Positions 10,374 to 22,276 of a stretch of 64,000 bases of DNA are shown here, piece by piece; within the stretch, counting starts at the first letter, position 1; every line of letters starts with the position of its first letter. The stretch is taken from assembly GCA_022539475.1 (NCBI GenBank), contig VCMS01000253.1, forward strand, positions 36,090 to 100,089, read 5' to 3'. The DNA comes from Gracilaria domingensis (taxonomy: Eukaryota; Rhodophyta; Florideophyceae; Gracilariales; Gracilariaceae). The notes beneath the pieces were generated by a model that did no database searches, was not told where the DNA came from, and saw nothing but the letters and a program-made list of their open reading frames with translations. Made by a program: the position numbers and the translations under genes.

Positions 10374-11750
10374 GGAAAGCGATTGTTGCTCAGTTTTGTT
10401 CTTGGGGGGGGGGTTGGGGCTTTGGGAGTGATCTTGTTACCGTCTCGTTCAAATTGGGTAGGTGCAACGTTACGTGCACGTGGCACTCTCCGGGACTTGC
10501 TGCACTTTGCTGTCTTCTGACAGTCGCAGGGGGCCACCGCAGAGGTATATTCTCTGCTGGACGTGGCTGAATTTTTGAGTCAGACTTTGACGTGTCTTGC
10601 TCCTCTGATTTTCTCTAAGTCATGCGAGTCGGTAGAGTAGTAGAAGAAAGGCTTCGACCAAGAAAAAGAGCCAAAAAGGACTGAGGTGTTTTGTTTGTGA
10701 CAGCTGTGTCGGAGACGTGTGAAACAACGGGGGATGCTGGTGTTTGAGTTATCGCTTTTTGGCGTATCCGGAACACAGTAACTCGTTGGGGAGAATTCGA
10801 ATGCCCATAGATATTGGTAGCAGCGCGATGGATACGCGAAGGTACGGACGGGACGACGGCAGCTCGGCAATGACATGCAGCTTCGAGTGTTGGGTTGCAA
10901 AGGTAACCGTTCAACATATAATTTGTAACTCCTTTCAGGGACTTCGTTTTCGCGTTTTCACGCGGCCATATCTCTTCCAATCTTGCTCCAATTCACAAAC
11001 CTCTAAGTTGTCTACAAAGCCATATGTCTTAACTTGCTACGGCCTGAGTTTAGCAGGAACTGGCTCCCTGCTTGTAGAGGAAGACAAATGTTTGTACACC
11101 TCGCCAAATGCACCCAAAAACAAGGTTGTATATAATTCGCAACACGTGCTCCGCGCACTTCAATAAAACAAAGGCTCATAGACTTATTGAGAAACTAATC
11201 TCCTTGAGCTGAAGAATGACAAAAGAGTGCTACTGTTGTGCTGCGCTGACGGCCATAATTACTGGCGTCGAGAGGTTACCAACCGTTTCCACCACGACTT
11301 CTTAGTTTTGAACATTGTGCTCTAAACCGGTGGTGACATCGTTGAGCTCTAAAGTATGCTCTGGGGGGGTGTATAATATGATTACAAGCTTATTGTGAAG
11401 CCGAGACATAGGGATCATATATATATAATCTGGGAAGAAAGTAATTAAGTGCAATGCGCAGGAGAGAAGTTGTGCGCTAAGCGTTTGACTTTCTGAACGC
11501 CCTCTTTGTCGAAAGTGGGGCTGGGAGCATCAGTTTTGAAACTCCGATCTATATGCAAAACTGCAAATTATGTGTTGAACAGTTACAAGTAGTTGCAGCC
11601 CAAGCTTACACCACGGCGAGACGTCAGTTTCCCATCATACAGAAAAATTACACGTGGATTCCTCGAGGTTTAAATTATGGATCCATCCTTTTCATGTTTC
11701 TGGTCACCATTCTACACCGATTCTGCTCGAGGTGATAGTCTGCACAGGAT
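10374..11750. other. Unassigned stretch with Pro-rich frames
   Basis: Directly upstream of the SEC23-like ATG (minus strand) the frame reads on as a Gln/Ser/Pro-rich leader, but a run of nine G (about 10405-10413) breaks it. Overlapping frames on both strands at 10580-11166 have no domain. A short + frame at 11553-11735 could be an exon of the next gene. No RNA gene was seen. Confidence 0.3.
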
Positions 11751-12695
11751 GTGTCATACTCTCGAATGTCGAGTCGTTATGCGGTACTCGATATACCATT
11801 GGTACGTCTATCCAAGTGCATTGAGAAAGCAACAGTCTGGTTTCTTGGACTTCTTTATGGAGAACAAGATGATGGAGCTCAACGCACTACCATTTTGCCC
11901 AAGCTCGGTGAAATAATTCATCTATGGGTCAGTGATTTATTGGCGGTCGATTATCCGGCCGAAGAGGCTGAGGACATTTTTTCCGCCTTCTCTAAACTTG
12001 TTCAGGCGGAGGATGTCCCTAAATTAGTCAACTCGTCTGTGGTACCGATTTCAGATGTGGACAAACTCATCCATGCTCACTGGGTTCGGGCTGCCCGCAA
12101 CATGATTGATCTTCCTTTACTTCCGGCAAAACCAATGGAGACAGCTATTGATGCTCTCACTGTAACTCTGAAGCTTCTCGACTGCATTGCTGCCAAGGAC
12201 AATCGACGTTCTGCAGCTGCAAATACAGCCCCTGGGCATCTCATCTTCTCTACATTACGTGTCATGATTTCCACAGATAACCAAAATCAGCATCCTTCAG
12301 ATATTCGCGCTCTATGCGAACAGTCTATATCTCATTCGCGTCGTACCGGACGGTCTGAGAACGAAGCAAAGTTATTCTCATCTGTTGTCAATCATGTGTT
12401 GCCTTTGATTCGCGCCGCTATCAAGGTTGAACTCAGCTCCTTTAATGTACCTTACAGCGTACATGAAGTAGCTCCAACTTCGCATGTGTTACACAGCCTG
12501 TTGTGTGAGGTAAATGAGGACAAGCTAAATGAGACAGCTGAAGAAGTCCTTCCGATCTTGTACGACCTCGTTGAGAGTGTCAAGGAATCAATACGAGTAC
12601 AGTCTTTTCATTCCGTATCCTTTCTATCTTCCCGTTTGTCTTTTTCTGTCATGGCACCGGCACGTACTTCAAGATCGCTCCAAGTTGAAGACTAA
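11751..12695 (+). CDS. Alpha-helical, HEAT-like protein of unknown function
   Basis: This 314-codon frame is the longest undamaged host-like ORF in the left third. I do not recognise the family. The product is mostly predicted helix, with amphipathic segments such as KLGEIIHLWVSDLLAV and ALTVTLKLLDCIAA separated by short turns, a pattern typical of HEAT/ARM-type superhelices; no catalytic motif or membrane span is seen. The last 25 residues are Ser-rich and lack the same character, and a second frame at 12529-12870 continues with a helical KVVVRHMQA-like segment, so an intron or frameshift near 12590-12690 may join both. The true start may lie further upstream, since no single ATG stands out. 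It could be a host scaffold protein or an old element's capsid. Confidence 0.45.
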   Translation: MSYSRMSSRYAVLDIPLVRLSKCIEKATVWFLGLLYGEQDDGAQRTTILPKLGEIIHLWVSDLLAVDYPAEEAEDIFSAFSKLVQAEDVPKLVNSSVVPISDVDKLIHAHWVRAARNMIDLPLLPAKPMETAIDALTVTLKLLDCIAAKDNRRSAAANTAPGHLIFSTLRVMISTDNQNQHPSDIRALCEQSISHSRRTGRSENEAKLFSSVVNHVLPLIRAAIKVELSSFNVPYSVHEVAPTSHVLHSLLCEVNEDKLNETAEEVLPILYDLVESVKESIRVQSFHSVSFLSSRLSFSVMAPARTSRSLQVED

Positions 12696-13153
12696 GCCGA
12701 TCCATTCGCGAGGAGAAGCCTACTTCAAGTCGGTATCCAACGTGAAAGAAGTCGTAGTGCGTCATATGCAGGCTCGATGTGGCCACTCAGTTTCAAATGT
12801 CCAAGGCCAGTCACGGATCATTGATGCCAAGGCTGCTATAGAGTTGTCAACATTTGTTTCACCTCTTTAATTAATTTTCAAAGTGAGAAAACGTCAATCA
12901 AAAGTTATCCTAATGGCGCCAACGCGCCATGCATTCGCGGACGCTGCCGCCGCTGGCACGCTACTGCTCAGTGAGCGCCCCAAATGAGCAGATCCGCATT
13001 TGGCAAAGCCGTTCCCCTGTCTACGTCGCCAATTTGAGCCATAGTGGTCTTCTATCAAACTCAAGTGGCAAGCCATTTTCCGCAGTGACCAGCGCTTATT
13101 ACTGTCGAATATATATCTTTTTATGCCTACATCTTCCGGCCTGGACATATGAA
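12696..13153 (+). other. Possible 3' end of the HEAT-like gene and intergenic DNA
   Basis: Codons up to TAA at 12868-12870 may be the last exon of the preceding gene. The rest up to the ATG at 13154 shows no supported feature. Confidence 0.3.
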
Positions 13154-15658
13154 ATGGCCAATGGTTCATCACAACGGACTTCAACGAAAGACCTGGACGA
13201 TAGCGCCGCCGAGCACATGGAAGGCATTACTGCTCCTCCAAAGTCACCAGCGGATACGAACCCTTCGGCAGCAAACACAGCTTCCGATAAAGAAATGGAA
13301 AAATTGGCGTGGAATGACAGCACTACACTGAAGCAACATGAAATTACATGACCCGACACTAATGCTATGCCTCCTGGACATTTACAAGCGCCGTCTACCA
13401 TGGTTATACATCCTAAGCAGGCAGCCATAATAACCTCTGAAACCAATTCCTACTCTTGTGATAAACCAACGCTGGGCACAACACCCAGCAAACCATCCGC
13501 TGCTCCATCCCAAACACCGATGAACAAGCAAAACAGCGACTCGGCGGAAGATAACCGCAATACGGCAGCCGTGAAACCACCTGCACAGGAACTACCAAAC
13601 GATGAACACAATTCACGTCACCAAAACGACGACGAACAAGCCAAACAACGCCTCGAAGAGACCGACAACGAGCGAGCGTCATCGCACATTTTAGTCGCCA
13701 TGATCGAGGCAGAGGGTTCTGTTCTAAATTAAGCTCCCGATTCTTCAAATAGTACGGAACGAGAGCACCAACCAGCGTCTAATACTGCTGCCTGTCTTTC
13801 CAGTTCTGATAAACCAGAACCCAGTTCAACGGAGCCCCAAAGCATGAAAAGGTATGGAAACCTAAGAGATGCAGAAGGCCCTGCAGATTACTTTAAGCAC
13901 GTTGAATGACGAGAAAGAGCCACCACTTGGTCAAACGGGAACCACTGCTAGCGGGAGGCAACACTCTGGGAGCAAAGCAAACCAGAGCGCTCAACAGGAG
14001 TTTCCGAGTTCTCCACAACATTCATCGAAGGGCCAGGTTGAAGACCTTATGAGAACAGACTCAATACCTGAAAAGGATTCCGGGACGCGTCAAGGGCAAA
14101 CTGTGGTCAAAGATGATGTAGAAGACACACAGAAAGCAAAGAAAATTGAAGATGGTTTGTCAGAAGCAAAACTTGCTGAGAAAACGGAGTATTTGTTTTC
14201 AACTGAGCACGGGGAGGATATCGAATAATGAAGACGGCACAAGGGAAGCTGGTGCAGTTGGAAACGCAGAGAGCTCCAGTAATGAGGAGCCAAACAATTC
14301 AGGAAAAGAATCCGTTGCAGACGTTGACAATCCTCTTGTTTTAGATCCCAAGCTCCATGACATGAACGCAGGCAATACAAAAACTGGAGACCTGCAAGAC
14401 GGAGTCGAAAAGAGAGAGAATGATGGAGGCATGCCGGCAAGCGCTGGAGATGAACCGTCTAATTCGAAACTAAATGCAGTACCCGCAGTTGAGAAAACAG
14501 AACCCATGGAAGAAGCACCAGCTTCAGAACAAGCTGCATCGCTAATAGAGATAGGTTCAGCTAACCAGGAAACGGAATCGATCGCAAAGGAAGTAAAGGC
14601 GGGAGAGAGGAAACACTTTTGAAAATATTAAGACACTTGCTTGAAAGATTCCGATAGCGGTAGTAAGACGGGCAACAAGATTTCTGAAGATGTTGAATGG
14701 CAGGAAGTACGCCATCGAGGGATTATATTGGTCTAGAGAAAAGCGGAGAATGAGAATACGGCGAACAACAAGAAGTCGCGAAAGAATGTTCGCAAAGCTT
14801 TACAATCCCGGTTTCTGAGGACGAGGAGCACGAGTAGAGGACGAGCACCCGATTCTTCGTTTGATTCTAGCGGAATGCAAGATTCCACACCTCAGGAAGT
14901 CGGAAAGGCCCCTATTCAGAAATCGTCTGATACTGCCTCTCAGGCTTCAAAAGGAAAGGAAGGTGGTGTTCCAGAGAGTGATGGCCTCCGTCCTGTCATG
15001 GAAGCCAAGGAGTTGACAATGAGAGTAGCAAACGCCGTGTTTGTGACCGAATACCAGCTTGGTGAGCCGAAGATTGCTAGACTCAAAGAAAAGGAATTGC
15101 TTCCGTTCGCGCGTCTGACTTTCAAGGATAAGAACTTACAATCGAGATCAGCTACGGGCCTACTGTTTCGCCTATGGAGTGGAGCGGAGAAAGAAGACGG
15201 AGATGGAAGTTGATATGGCCCACTATCTGTCATATTGGAATCGCGGAAAACCAGGATTTGCTCTACACGAATATGTGCCCTCTAGCGGTCGCATTATTGA
15301 TAAAGACGAATTCTTCGTGAATCGCAGCTCGCAACCGAATCAAAGTGCAGCCTCCTTGGCAGGGACTTCGTACGGTGGAGTCGATGCAAACAGACGTTTC
15401 GATCCCTGGGGCAGTCGGCGTCTGGTAAATACGCAGACAAAGAAAGTGGTGCTAGGATGCATGGAGGCGGATCTGGGAATCTCCAGACGTCTCCGTCGAC
15501 TCCATCAGCAGCGAACGAAAACAGAAGTGCATGACCTCGAAGCACACCTACAAGGCTACCGAGAGGATTTGGCACGTCCTTCAAGCAAAGAGTGCATGCA
15601 AGACAGGCAGGTGCAAAGTTCAAGGCGGCAGACAACGGGGTTGGCGGTACTATCGTAA
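13154..15658 (+). pseudogene. Relic of a gene for an acidic, disordered protein
   Basis: From ATG 13154 a low-complexity frame rich in Ser, Thr, Glu, Lys, Asn and Gln extends about 2.5 kb but is interrupted repeatedly. TGA (13349-13351) and TAA (13730-13732) fall within one phase; phase changes occur near 13900 and 14225; TGA (14620-14622), TAA (about 14629), TAG (about 14737) and another phase change near 15200 follow. Composition stays alike across each break, so I read one decayed gene rather than many small ones. Near the end the character changes to a more globular segment containing MAHYLSYWNRGKPGF. No family is recognised; a retroelement gag or a nuclear scaffold protein are both possible. 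It lies directly upstream of a copia fragment, but I see no link. Confidence 0.45.
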
Positions 15659-16057
15659 ACTTTGTCGAGAATGCAGCCGCATACTTTGAAAGAAAGGATA
15701 CAGCGGAGGTCATAGCGGACCAAACTAAGTCTTTTGAGACATATCAGTTCAACGTGGACCCCCTCAGGTGACAATGCTGGATTGAAAGCCTATTGTCCAG
15801 AAACCAGAACAGGGTCAGGTTAGATGTGCAACGAAACTGCATCTATCAGCCCGTACCGCCCATGTCTTTGACACGTAATAGAGCGTCAATGCGATCCTGA
15901 CGCATCTGCAGACTACCCAATATGAGTTCATATTTCTATTGAACTCAAAAAATTAGAATTATTCGCCTTGCACGAGCTATAGAAAATTTATTCAAATTAT
16001 ACTAAAAATGATGTACTTCTTGACATTCTATTGAGAAATTAATGAGAAATAGTTCCG
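15659..16057. other. Spacer without a gene
   Basis: AT-rich sequence with no open frame of note between the disordered-protein relic and the copia fragment. Confidence 0.4.
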
Positions 16058-16726
16058 CCTGGGTCAGTAGGCTCTCTTATGCACTTGTCAAACACTGTGC
16101 GCCCTGACATTACTTTCTCGGTCTCCTACCTTGCACAGTTTATGCAGCACTATAATCCGTAACACTGGAGAGCCGCCAAGAATGTTCTGAAGTATGTGCT
16201 TAGCACCTCGAAGACAGCGGATGTGTACCGCTATGTAGAGGAAACTAAGCTCGAAGAAGCATCTGATGCGGACTTTGCAGGTGACAGGGAGGATAGAAAG
16301 TCTACTAGCGGCTTCGTGTTAACATATGGTGGTGGCTCTATTTCATGGAGTTTTAAGAAGCAGACCGTAGTTGCTCAATATACGCTTAAGGCAGAGTATG
16401 TGGCCATCTCATTCGCAGTTCGAGAGGGAGTATGGCTCCGAAGGCTTTTTAACGAACTGCTTGAACGTGACGATAAGTCTTTGGACATACTCGGGGACAA
16501 TCAGGGAATGATTACGCTAAGCAAGGATGAAGTCATCAACGAGCCCACGAAGCATATAGAGGTGAAGTACCATTTGGTGAAGCATGTAGTTGATTGCGGT
16601 CAAGTCTCGATTGGCTACCGCAAGAGCAGCGAACTGGCAGCGGACCTCTTTACGAAGGCGCACGTAGGACATAAGCACAGGCGACTTTGCGAAATGTTTG
16701 GAATGATGATACTTAGTCGTGATTAG
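16058..16726 (+). pseudogene. Ty1/copia RT end and RNase H fragment
   Basis: The frame starts within the RT-RNase H linker (LMHLSNTVRPDITFSVSYLA), has one in-frame TAA after HYNP, and continues intact to TAG at 16724-16726. The RNase H part shows the copia signature DADFAGDREDRKSTSGF, AEYVAISFA with the catalytic Glu, GDNQGM with the catalytic Asp, TKHIEVKYH, and ADLFTKA near the end. This is the C-terminal part of a copia Pol, which degrades the RNA strand during reverse transcription. Gag, protease, integrase and most of RT are absent, so the copy is 5'-truncated. A probable 3' LTR begins 18 bp downstream. Confidence 0.85.
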
Positions 16727-16743
16727 ATCGGAACGAGAGGGAG

Positions 16744-17108
16744 TGTTGTGAAACTTTAACCGCTGATAAGATCCGAAGTGGAACCTTGCAGTCGTTTGTG
16801 ACAGTAGGGACAAACGGCTTGGGAGCACCACTGTCGTCAGAATAGTACAGCCACATGCTGCGCTTGTCCTGTCAGAGCGGTACGTTCAAATCGCAGCAAC
16901 GTTCCAAATCTAGTCAATACAGCGCAAGCCCAAACGAATGTTGGAAGCAAACATAGTCACAGAACCAAAAAATTGAATATGTTCTGTCACTATTGCGCTG
17001 GAAACTGGTAGGATAAAAGTAGCACGCGATCAGTAAACATCTAGAGGGAGAGAAATCCTCTCCAACCTTCTTTGACTCCAGCCTAGACGCCTGTACTACC
17101 TTTCAACA
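16744..17108 (+). repeat. 3' LTR of the copia fragment
   Basis: After a purine-rich tract (GAGAGGGAG, a likely polypurine tract) the sequence begins TGTTG and 365 bp later ends CAACA, giving 5-bp inverted LTR ends. Length and position right after the copia RNase H stop fit a 3' LTR. No partner 5' LTR was found in the window. Confidence 0.65.
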
Positions 17109-17752
17109 GCACCTTGGATTTTCAGAGATCCATTGGACATATCTTCGTGCATCATAGGAATCTCTTTGGAATAGTTTCTGTATATCTAAAGGACATGTAA
17201 AGGGCATCAATTAGGCGCATCCAACGGGTGCCACGGCATATCACTCAGGTATCCTGGATGCCCATAAGATATGCGATTGATATCTCATAGATTTCTTAAG
17301 TTTTCATCCGATGGACATTCATTGCGCATCAGTTTATCTTGCAGGGATCTTCGGAAACAATGTCACGAAGAGTGGGCCGCTGTTCACTCTTCGCAGACAG
17401 TGATGAGCTGATAGTTGTACGCAAATTAGTCGTTGCAAAAGCACCAAATTCAATAAATGACTAAACCTGGAAAAGATATAAAATAGCACGCGCTGAAGCT
17501 AACGCGACAATAACGTCTACATGTAATGTGACGTGGAAGTCACTTCAGCACAGGTCAAAAAGATAGCTACAGCCTTATGATGATAAGAACATTCGTGAAA
17601 TGAAGATGAGCGCTTTGTGGGCGAGGGCGTGGAGATGAACGAGCTTTTGAGTGTTAAGACGGACGAACGAAAGGATTTAAAAGTTCAAGCTACTACGTCA
17701 AGTACTAAGTAGTGAGACAGAGAAACGAGAGAACCAATTTCAGAAGAATCAG
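17109..17752. other. Spacer without a gene
   Basis: No supported gene or structured element seen. Confidence 0.4.
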
Positions 17753-17977
17753 CTAAAGGAAAGGATGGGTGCCTTCCTCCAACCGAAAGAATAAAAAGAT
17801 GCCATCCGGAGAAACGAATGCTTGGGATTTAAGGCAATGGATCCCTATATGTCCACTGCAGACACCATTCGACATACCATGGTCACTTGAACATGCTATC
17901 TTGACGTTAGCGCCATCAATAAAGCCAATGTAGTTATCGAAAGCATCTGCTTCGTTCGTTGTGGTCAGCGCAAACAT
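17753..17977 (-). pseudogene. PIF/Harbinger-type transposase fragment
   Basis: The 74-codon minus-strand frame carries NYIGFIDGANVKIA followed by GHIGIHCLKSQAFVSPDGI. This matches the DDE_4 (PIF/Harbinger) core pattern F-I-D-G-T-x-x-x-I, then Y-x-G-H-K-R-x-H-x-L-K-x-Q, then P-D-G, which includes the first catalytic Asp region. Only this central block is left; the rest of the catalytic domain and the Myb-like partner gene are missing. It is a relic of a DNA transposon. The same superfamily explains the MITE at 31547-31760. Confidence 0.65.
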
Positions 17978-20809
17978 AGCGGCTTTTCCAGAAGTATGCT
18001 AGTGGAGCAATCGGAACATAAAAGATGCGGTCTTCTATCCGAACACAGATCAAGGGTTTCTTCTTATATTTGGCTTAAATTTTGGTGCGTTATTTTTTAA
18101 CAATGTTTTATTTTCCATACTTTAACAGGTTGTGATAGGAATAGAAATAATATGCATGTAATGAGCGGAGGTTTTATCATATGCCTGTTTCGATCTATGT
18201 TAAAAAACGAATTACACTGGCTTGTAGACTTGTTCCCCTTCTTATATCTTGTTTTAAACGAATTTCTGACATGCACCGCATGTCTCTCAGGTTGAAAAAT
18301 ATATATTCCAAGCAAGCGGATAATATAAGCTGCTTACCCAGCAAAAACTCATGCACTCAAATTTAATTCGAATGTCATACGACTTTCACTTTTTGTTCCG
18401 TCAACTTTCATTCAGCCGGGTCGTGCGTCATTATGTCCTCATTGCATCGAAATCTACTGAGATTCTATTGAAAGCAAGGTTTCTAAAAAATTCAATCCAT
18501 TGAAGATGCCTTGAGCATTTACAAAACTTTGCTTAGATACAGAAAAGCAAATGAATATTCAACGACGAAAACTTTTCCCTGGGTTATGGTACAAGAGAAC
18601 GTTCATGTTTCGGCGATGATGAGAAATTTTCAGGTGCGAGGACTTTAGAATTTCACAGATAAATTTTGTGCTGAAGTACTAGGTTAGTAGAAGAGCAGAG
18701 ATCTGTCGCTACTTTCGAATGTAGCGTTTGATAACTGTAAATGACTCTCTTTTCTTGCATCTCTACGATTCATGATCTGCGCCACATATGTTCGCGGTTG
18801 ATGAGTCGTTTTCACGTAGCGAGCGTACACGATTCCTTACAAATTGCAATGACCTCAGCTTCTGTTTTGAGAAAAAATAAGTTTTCATTTTTGTTTACAG
18901 AGAAGGAGAATTCTGTTGTTTGCTTTCCCTGTTTTTGCATAAGAAGCCTATTTTGGCTATGGATCGCGTCGTATCAGCTATCGCATTACGCAATCTCTTG
19001 CCATGCACTCGTGTTTCCAAATTTCTCTACGCATATACTAGCGAATAACAAGGTAAGAACTACGTTTCTGGTGTCACCGTTATCTGCGTGAATGGTAAAA
19101 TGATCTTAAAAGATACGGGGCAAATGAGAAAATGCGCACAGACGGAGAGCAAAAGACCACGAACAGTTCAAGGTGCTTCTAAAGCCGCATTACATGGGTT
19201 GGAGTGGATCAGCCGTGGGCCTTGAGGAAATTCCTGTCAATAAGACTTGCTGTGGTGGGTTCTAGAACAGCTAGGTTTTTACCAGGTACGGCAACCATGG
19301 TGATTTGGGTGCGCTATGTATTGTATGTCTCTGGTGCACGATTTCAAGTGTTTAATTTATCCCTGTTTCGTACCAAATTCTGATGTATGCCTTATCTTTG
19401 TAATATCTAAGTCGTTTGCATGGCTGGTTTATGAATGATGGTTCAGATACAACAGACACAGTGCCAATCTCAAAAAATTACTTTGTTTTGTTATGTTACA
19501 TTTGCCATCAACAGAAATACATTAGGCCCTGATGCGATACATTTGCGCTATATATATGATTCATATACTACATTGTGTCGAACGAAGCACAGCGTAGTCA
19601 CCCAAACCCCTATCAGACATAAAGCGTACACACACCATCCAAATCCTCACCTGCGCAACTAATGTAGTGCGAGAGAGGTGTAATAACAATGTTGATAAGG
19701 ATTTACACCACTGGGTGGGAATGATCAACACTGGCTTTATATCGAACTGCATCGAGTCTCAGAGATGAGGGAGCGCTATAGGAACCGCACTGGTTACGGG
19801 GTAATCATATCCCATGGAAACTCTTTTCCGCACTTCTCGTTATTTTGAACGTTCTGGGAATTTGATTCGCAATTGTTGGGTAAACTGGACTGAAGACCAT
19901 GAAGAGAATGAAAAAGCTTCAAAATCAGGTTAGACATTGTGGCGACTTCAATCGTTTTTAACACGTGTACTTTTCATCCCCGGTTTAAAGAACTTTCCAA
20001 GTGGTTGCACGTTTGAAACGTGTTCGTGGTTTTGAAGGAATGAAAGCCAACTTCATCACCCTACAGCTGCTTCATGGTTTCAGACGCAGCAGCTAACACT
20101 AACACGTCAGAGAAGTCTCGACATACTTCTACATTCAAGCCAATACCGTGATGGTCACCGGTGTCAATCAGCACCCTCTCCGTGCCACACAGCCTCCATA
20201 AAAACTGAAGCCTCACAACGAAGTATGACGCGCCACGGTGAACATTTGGGTGGTCATCGGATGTTGGTATGACGGGCGTTTATCTTTCTCTACCTTGTGC
20301 AGTGCTTCGATACAAGACGTCAACATGCCCTACAAGCGTAACTGGACTCGCAACCTCAAACCGACGCGCTAATAAAGGAAGCGCAGAACTGTCCAAAAAT
20401 GAATGTAGAACATTTCTCTTCTTCGTGCATTGGGCATGCGCGTGACGCTGGAAAAGAAGCATGCTTTTTTGTCGTTAACGAAGGACTCTTGTCTTTTCAC
20501 GAAGCCAGAGCTTAATTCAACCTCCCAGTTTCTTCAACATCTTACTGGATCCATCGAATCAAATGTTTCCACCAGACTGCTGGATCCAAACGACTTGCAT
20601 TGACCGACACCGAAGAAGAGCATATAGTAGAGTCCTCAACCATTATTGCAATACTTGAAAGCAAATAACAAGAAACGACTTAAAAAGTCGCAGTTCAATT
20701 CTTGGTTCAGTTTTCCCCACTTCAATGACAGCAGGAGCTGCGCTTCAAGAGTAGGCGTCCAGGTGACGATTGTTGTCGGGCCTTTCAGGCTCTACATGAA
20801 AACGTAATC
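17978..20809. other. Long AT-rich stretch without supported genes
   Basis: Only frames under about 116 codons occur, none with a domain. The part just left of 20810 may hold the decayed N-terminus of the pogo-like transposase, but frames there are too broken to use. Confidence 0.4.
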
Positions 20810-21520
20810 ATGTATCGCAAGGTGCCCGTTCCAGATTCGCGGATACATATAATGAAAAATGCAGAAGTACTCAAAACTTATCTCGAAAAGATACCAGAAG
20901 CGATACAGACTTACAACATAGACCGTCGCAGACTCCTCAACGTAGATGAGACATGCGTTTTGCTTGGAAAAGGAGGCAAAGAAATACTGAGCACTTAACA
21001 TTGAGTTTCCATCGGAGATATTCCCGAAAGTCAGGAAGCTTCTTTCAAGAACACCTCTCGCGTTTCCTGTCTTCCCTGGATATCTAGAGAGGGTACTGAA
21101 ATTAATCCAATGTTAGTGTTAAAAGGATCCAGAATGCGCACGCATACAACAAGTAGGGCGGCCAGAATGAACCCATTCATGAAGTATTGCGTCGTGGTAC
21201 ACTACTTGCGGCTCAGAAAGATGTTGCCGGGTTTGACGCGAACAATTTCTATCAGTGAGTGACTCAAGTTGTCGCCAACGTGAAAGAACTTCGAGCGCAT
21301 TGGCGCCATGTTATGCTCATGTATGATGGCTACCGTAGTCATATGTCCGTTATTGGTTTTGAACTCTTCAGATGCAAACTTGTTATCAACTACATTCTGC
21401 CTGTGGATGAAATATACTTCTCTTAAACTGCTCGCGTCATGCGTGTCTCTCCTGCCGGTGTTCAACAGAGATTTAGATGTCTTTGACATTTCTAGATGTC
21501 TTTGACATGTGCCATTTGAT
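20810..21520 (+). pseudogene. pogo/Tigger-like (DDE_1) transposase relic
   Basis: Three blocks of a DDE_1 transposase appear in order on the plus strand in different phases. LLNVDETCVLLG (20930-20965) is the first catalytic Asp block. A middle part with SREGTEINPMLVLKG (about 21085-21130) follows the usual S-A-x-G-x-x-x-P-P pattern. Then VMLMYDGYRSHMSV (about 21315) covers the second Asp, normally written DGHxSH. In-frame stops and phase changes separate them. DDE_1 enzymes cut and paste pogo-type DNA transposons; this copy cannot encode one. Terminal inverted repeats were not identified. The right end abuts a Ty3 LTR fragment. Confidence 0.6.
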
Positions 21521-21559
21521 ACCTTAGCCTGTTGGAAGTCCATGATTCGAGAGAATATT

Positions 21560-21729
21560 AGAAGCAGTTTCGTGCAAACATATCTTGGTCCAGTAGATCA
21601 AACTCATTAGATGGGAGACAATGAAAGGCGAACTGAGTGGTGCACTGTATGATGTAGATCCGGAAATCGGATTTAGCGTTTTCGAGGGAATAGCTGTCCG
21701 AGGACGGACAAAAGCTAAGAAGGGGGTTC
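21560..21729 (+). pseudogene. 3' internal end of a family-A Ty3 element
   Basis: The phase that reads DVDPEIGFSVFEGIAVRGR and then KAKKGVL ends at a TAA inside the first bases of the LTR. The same peptide, more damaged, precedes the family-A LTR at 41966. AAGAAGGGGG just before the LTR is the likely polypurine tract. The rest of the element is missing upstream. Confidence 0.65.
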
Positions 21730-22276
21730 TGTAAGATGTTGAGTCGCTCACGTTGGAATGGCGGCACTGTAAGAGAACCCTTTCTACGGAAAGTGTCGTT
21801 GTAGTAGACAAAGTAGCAGTAGTAGTCTAGTTGTATGCCAGTGGCAACTAGTGCCCAGCGATCGATAAGTCGTAAACGTGTATTTAGGCGCCAGACTAGA
21901 TATTGTTTTCTGCAATCTCGGCCCTGACCACCACGACAGGAAACAAAGGTCCTTTCTATTAGGTTCTTCATCTTGTTTGCCATGGCACGGATCCTAAGTC
22001 GTAGTATGAGAGCAGTCTTTCTAAGTCTTGTTAAGGTTGTATTATGAGGCTTCCTTTACTGTCACGCCGGCTCCCTGGTTATGCACGTGATACCTTCCTG
22101 GACTGCGGGGGCAGCGTACTTGGTTTCACCTCAGAGTGCCGTGGACCACTCCGCACTTTCAACAACCGACTTTCCCCACTTGGCAGCGCACACGGCCTTA
22201 CATCCCGTGTTCCGCATATCCATACCACCGTTCCCGGACATTCTCTTGATTAAACGTTCGCGCGTACAATCTTACA
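21730..22276 (+). repeat. Family-A Ty3 LTR (3' LTR of a truncated copy)
   Basis: The repeat starts TGTAAGAT and ends ATCTTACA, an exact 8-bp inverted pair, 547 bp apart. Long stretches match the 5' LTR of element A1 (31761-32306), for example CACGGATCCTAAGTCGT and ACCACCGTTCCCGGACATTC. An upstream internal remnant shows it is a 3' LTR rather than a solo LTR. It interrupts a minus-strand ORF to the right. Confidence 0.85.

Noticed and set aside
13154-15658. Five separate small genes
   Set aside because: Composition and phase continuity across several stops fit one decayed gene better.
21558-21983. 141-codon minus-strand ORF matching another at 31689-31976
   Set aside because: The similarity comes from the family-A LTR read on its other strand; repeated Tyr codons are the GTA run.
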